Positions 62,176-64,000 of a DNA stretch of 64,000 nucleotides are shown here, one piece after another. A program made the translations under genes and the position numbers. The DNA is taken from assembly GCA_963556195.1 (NCBI GenBank), contig CAUVYP010001198.1, positions 682,001 to 746,000 of the forward strand, read 5' to 3'. How positions within the stretch are numbered: position 1 is the stretch's first letter; every line of letters starts with the position of its first letter. The notes beneath the pieces are model-generated. The model did not search any database. It was not told the DNA's origin and saw nothing but the letters and a program-made list of their open reading frames with translations. This DNA comes from Sepiola atlantica. Its lineage: Eukaryota; Mollusca; Cephalopoda; Sepiida; Sepiolidae.

Positions 62176-64000
62176 TTGATATCGCTTTTGTTTATAACTT
62201 CCACATTTATTCGAATTGTGAAACGAAACTTTGTAGACAGTCGCGGAGACACATTTTCTACTGAAGTACCAAGGTTCAGAAGTGCAGCTCTTGTACTACC
62301 GGAGATATGTCGATAAAACTGAATACGCAAAACATCTACAAAATTTAGCGCGTTTAAAAGTTGATAGCGCTTTTGTTTATAACTTTCAGATTTATTCGAA
62401 TTGTGCCACGAAACTTTACAGACCATCGCGGAGAGGCATTTTCTACTGAAGTACCAAGTTTCAGAAGTGCAGCTCTTGTACTGCCGGAGATTTGTCGATA
62501 CAAACTGAATACGCAAAACATCAACAAAATTAAGCGCGTTTTAAAGTTGATATCGCTTTTGTTTATAACTTCCACATTTATTCGAATTGTGCCACGAAAC
62601 TTTGCAGACAGTCGCGGAGACACATTTTCCACTGAAGTACCAAGTTTCAGAAGTGCAGCTCTTGTACTACCGGAGATATGTCGATACAAACTGAATACGC
62701 AAAACATCAACAAAATTTAGCGCGTTTTAAAGTTGATATCGCTTTTGTTTATAACTTGCACATTTATTCGAATTGTGAAACGAAACTTTGTAGACAGTCG
62801 GGGAGACACATTTTCTACTGAAGTACCAAGTTTCAGAAGTGCAGATATTGTACTACCGGAGATGTGTCGATACAAACTGAATACGCAAAACATCAACAAA
62901 ATTTAGCGCGTTTTAAAGTTGATATCGCTTTTGTTTATAACTTGCACATTTATTCGAATTGTAAAACGAAACTTTGTAGACAGTCGAGGAGACACATTTC
63001 CTACTGAAGTACCAAGTTTCAGAAGTGCAGCTCTTGTACTACCGGAGATATGTCGATACAAACTGAATACGCAAAACATCAACAAAATTTAGCGCGTTTT
63101 AAAGTTAATATCGCTTTTGTTTATAACTTCCACATTTATTCGAATTGTGAAACCAAACTTTGTAGACAGTCGCGGAGACACATCTTCTACTGAAGTACCA
63201 AGTTTCAGAAGTGCAGCTCTTGTACTGCCGGAGATATGTCGATACAAACTGAATACGCAAAACATCAACAAAATTAAGCGCGTTTTAAAGTTGATAGCGC
63301 TTTTGTTTATAACTTCCACATTTATTCGAATTGTGCCACGAAACTTTGCAGACCATCGCGGAGAGGAATTTACTACTGAAGTACCAAGTTTCAGAAGTGC
63401 AGCTCTTGTACTGCCGGAGATATATCGATACAAACTGAATACGCAAAACATCAACAAAATTAGGCGCGTTTTAAAGTTGATATCGCTTTTGTTTATAACT
63501 TTTACATTTATTTGAATTGTGAAACGAAACTTTGTAGACAGTCGCGGAGACACATTTTCTACTGAAGTACCAAGTTTCAGAAGTGCAGATATTGTACTAC
63601 CGGAGATGTGTCGATACAAACTGAATACGCAAAACATCTACAAAATTTAGTGCGTTTTAAAGTTGATATCGCTTTTGTTTATAACTTCCACATTTATTCG
63701 AATTGTGAAACGAAACTTTGTAGACAGTCGCGGAGACACATTTTCTACTGAAGTACCAAGGTTCAGAAGTGCAGCTCTTGTACTACCGGAGATATGTCGA
63801 TACAAACTGAATACGCAAAACATCTACAAACTTTAGCGCGTTTAAAAGTTGATAGCGCTTTTGTTTATAACTTTCAGATTTATTCGAATTGTGCCACGAA
63901 ACTTTACAGACCATCGCGGAGAAGCATTTTCTACTGAAGTACCAAGTTTCAGAAGTGCAGCTCTTGTACTGCCGGAGATATGTCGATACAAACTGAATAC
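62176..64000. repeat. Right-edge satellite block
   Basis: Order K, A, B, C, C''-like (GTAAAACG, GTCGAGGAG), E, F, G, K, A (cut by the window). It mixes domain I and II classes and is not a copy of 15042 onwards, so the 43.8-kb correspondence between left and right arms ends here. Private changes include GAGGAATTTACTACT near 63363 and a one-base deletion near 62312. Confidence 0.75.

Larger units (their letters stand above)
35524..64000. repeat. 186-bp satellite array, right part
   Basis: Continuation of the same satellite, in the same orientation and built from the same monomer classes, from the outer end of the retrotransposon to the right edge of the window (about 153 monomers). It resumes in mid-monomer at CCGGAGATGTG. 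No gene, RNA gene or non-satellite insert is visible in it. Single-base indels disturb the 186-bp phase at a few places, for example a one-base deletion in the CGATACAAACTG motif near 62312 and one-base deletions in units ending CATCAAATAATTT. Confidence 0.97.

Noticed and set aside
1..64000. CENP-B box in the monomer
   Set aside because: The reverse strand has TTCGTGGCACAATTCG, which matches only the first half (TTCGNNNNA) of the box and lacks the CGGG core.
1..64000. CRISPR array
   Set aside because: The repeats are 186 bp and contiguous, without unique spacers, and no cas genes are present.

Overview
This window is eukaryotic satellite DNA with one LTR retrotransposon inside it. About 59.4 kb of the 64 kb is a head-to-tail array of a 186-bp monomer (roughly 320 copies, all in one orientation). 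I see no host gene, no RNA gene and no unique sequence. The scale, the single orientation and the nested higher-order repeats (HORs) suggest a centromeric or pericentromeric array of an animal-like genome. The species cannot be read from the sequence. The element's Pol looks like an invertebrate Ty3/gypsy relative, but that is recollection, not a search.

Layout, with monomers counted from the TTGATA/TTAATA near the start of each unit. (1) 1-15041, domain I: blocks of 22, 19 and 6 monomers, then a mixed block. (2) 15042-43584, domain II: dominated by an 11-monomer HOR of 2046 bp (four copies at 16158-24341), followed by 9-mer, 14-mer and irregular derivatives. A Ty3/gypsy-type element interrupts it at 30967-35523. 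(3) 43585-64000, domain III: built from domain I monomers. It carries a 3529-bp 19-mer and a 4464-bp 24-mer duplication. The stretch 47862-62175 is a rearranged second copy of 4080-15041.

The retrotransposon lies on the minus strand and is 4557 bp long. It has two nearly identical LTRs (396 and 420 bp), intact gag and pol reading frames, a polypurine tract, and a textbook -1 frameshift heptamer (GGGAAAC) in the gag/pol overlap. Pol has protease, reverse transcriptase, RNase H and integrase in that order, with catalytic residues visible. Its last 56 codons lie inside the 3' LTR and its stop codon sits inside the LTR TATA box. No target-site duplication and no standard tRNA primer-binding site are visible.

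The gag and pol genes would work together as one self-mobilising unit. The satellite has no evident coding role, although its 186-bp length (62 codons) keeps spurious frames open on both strands.
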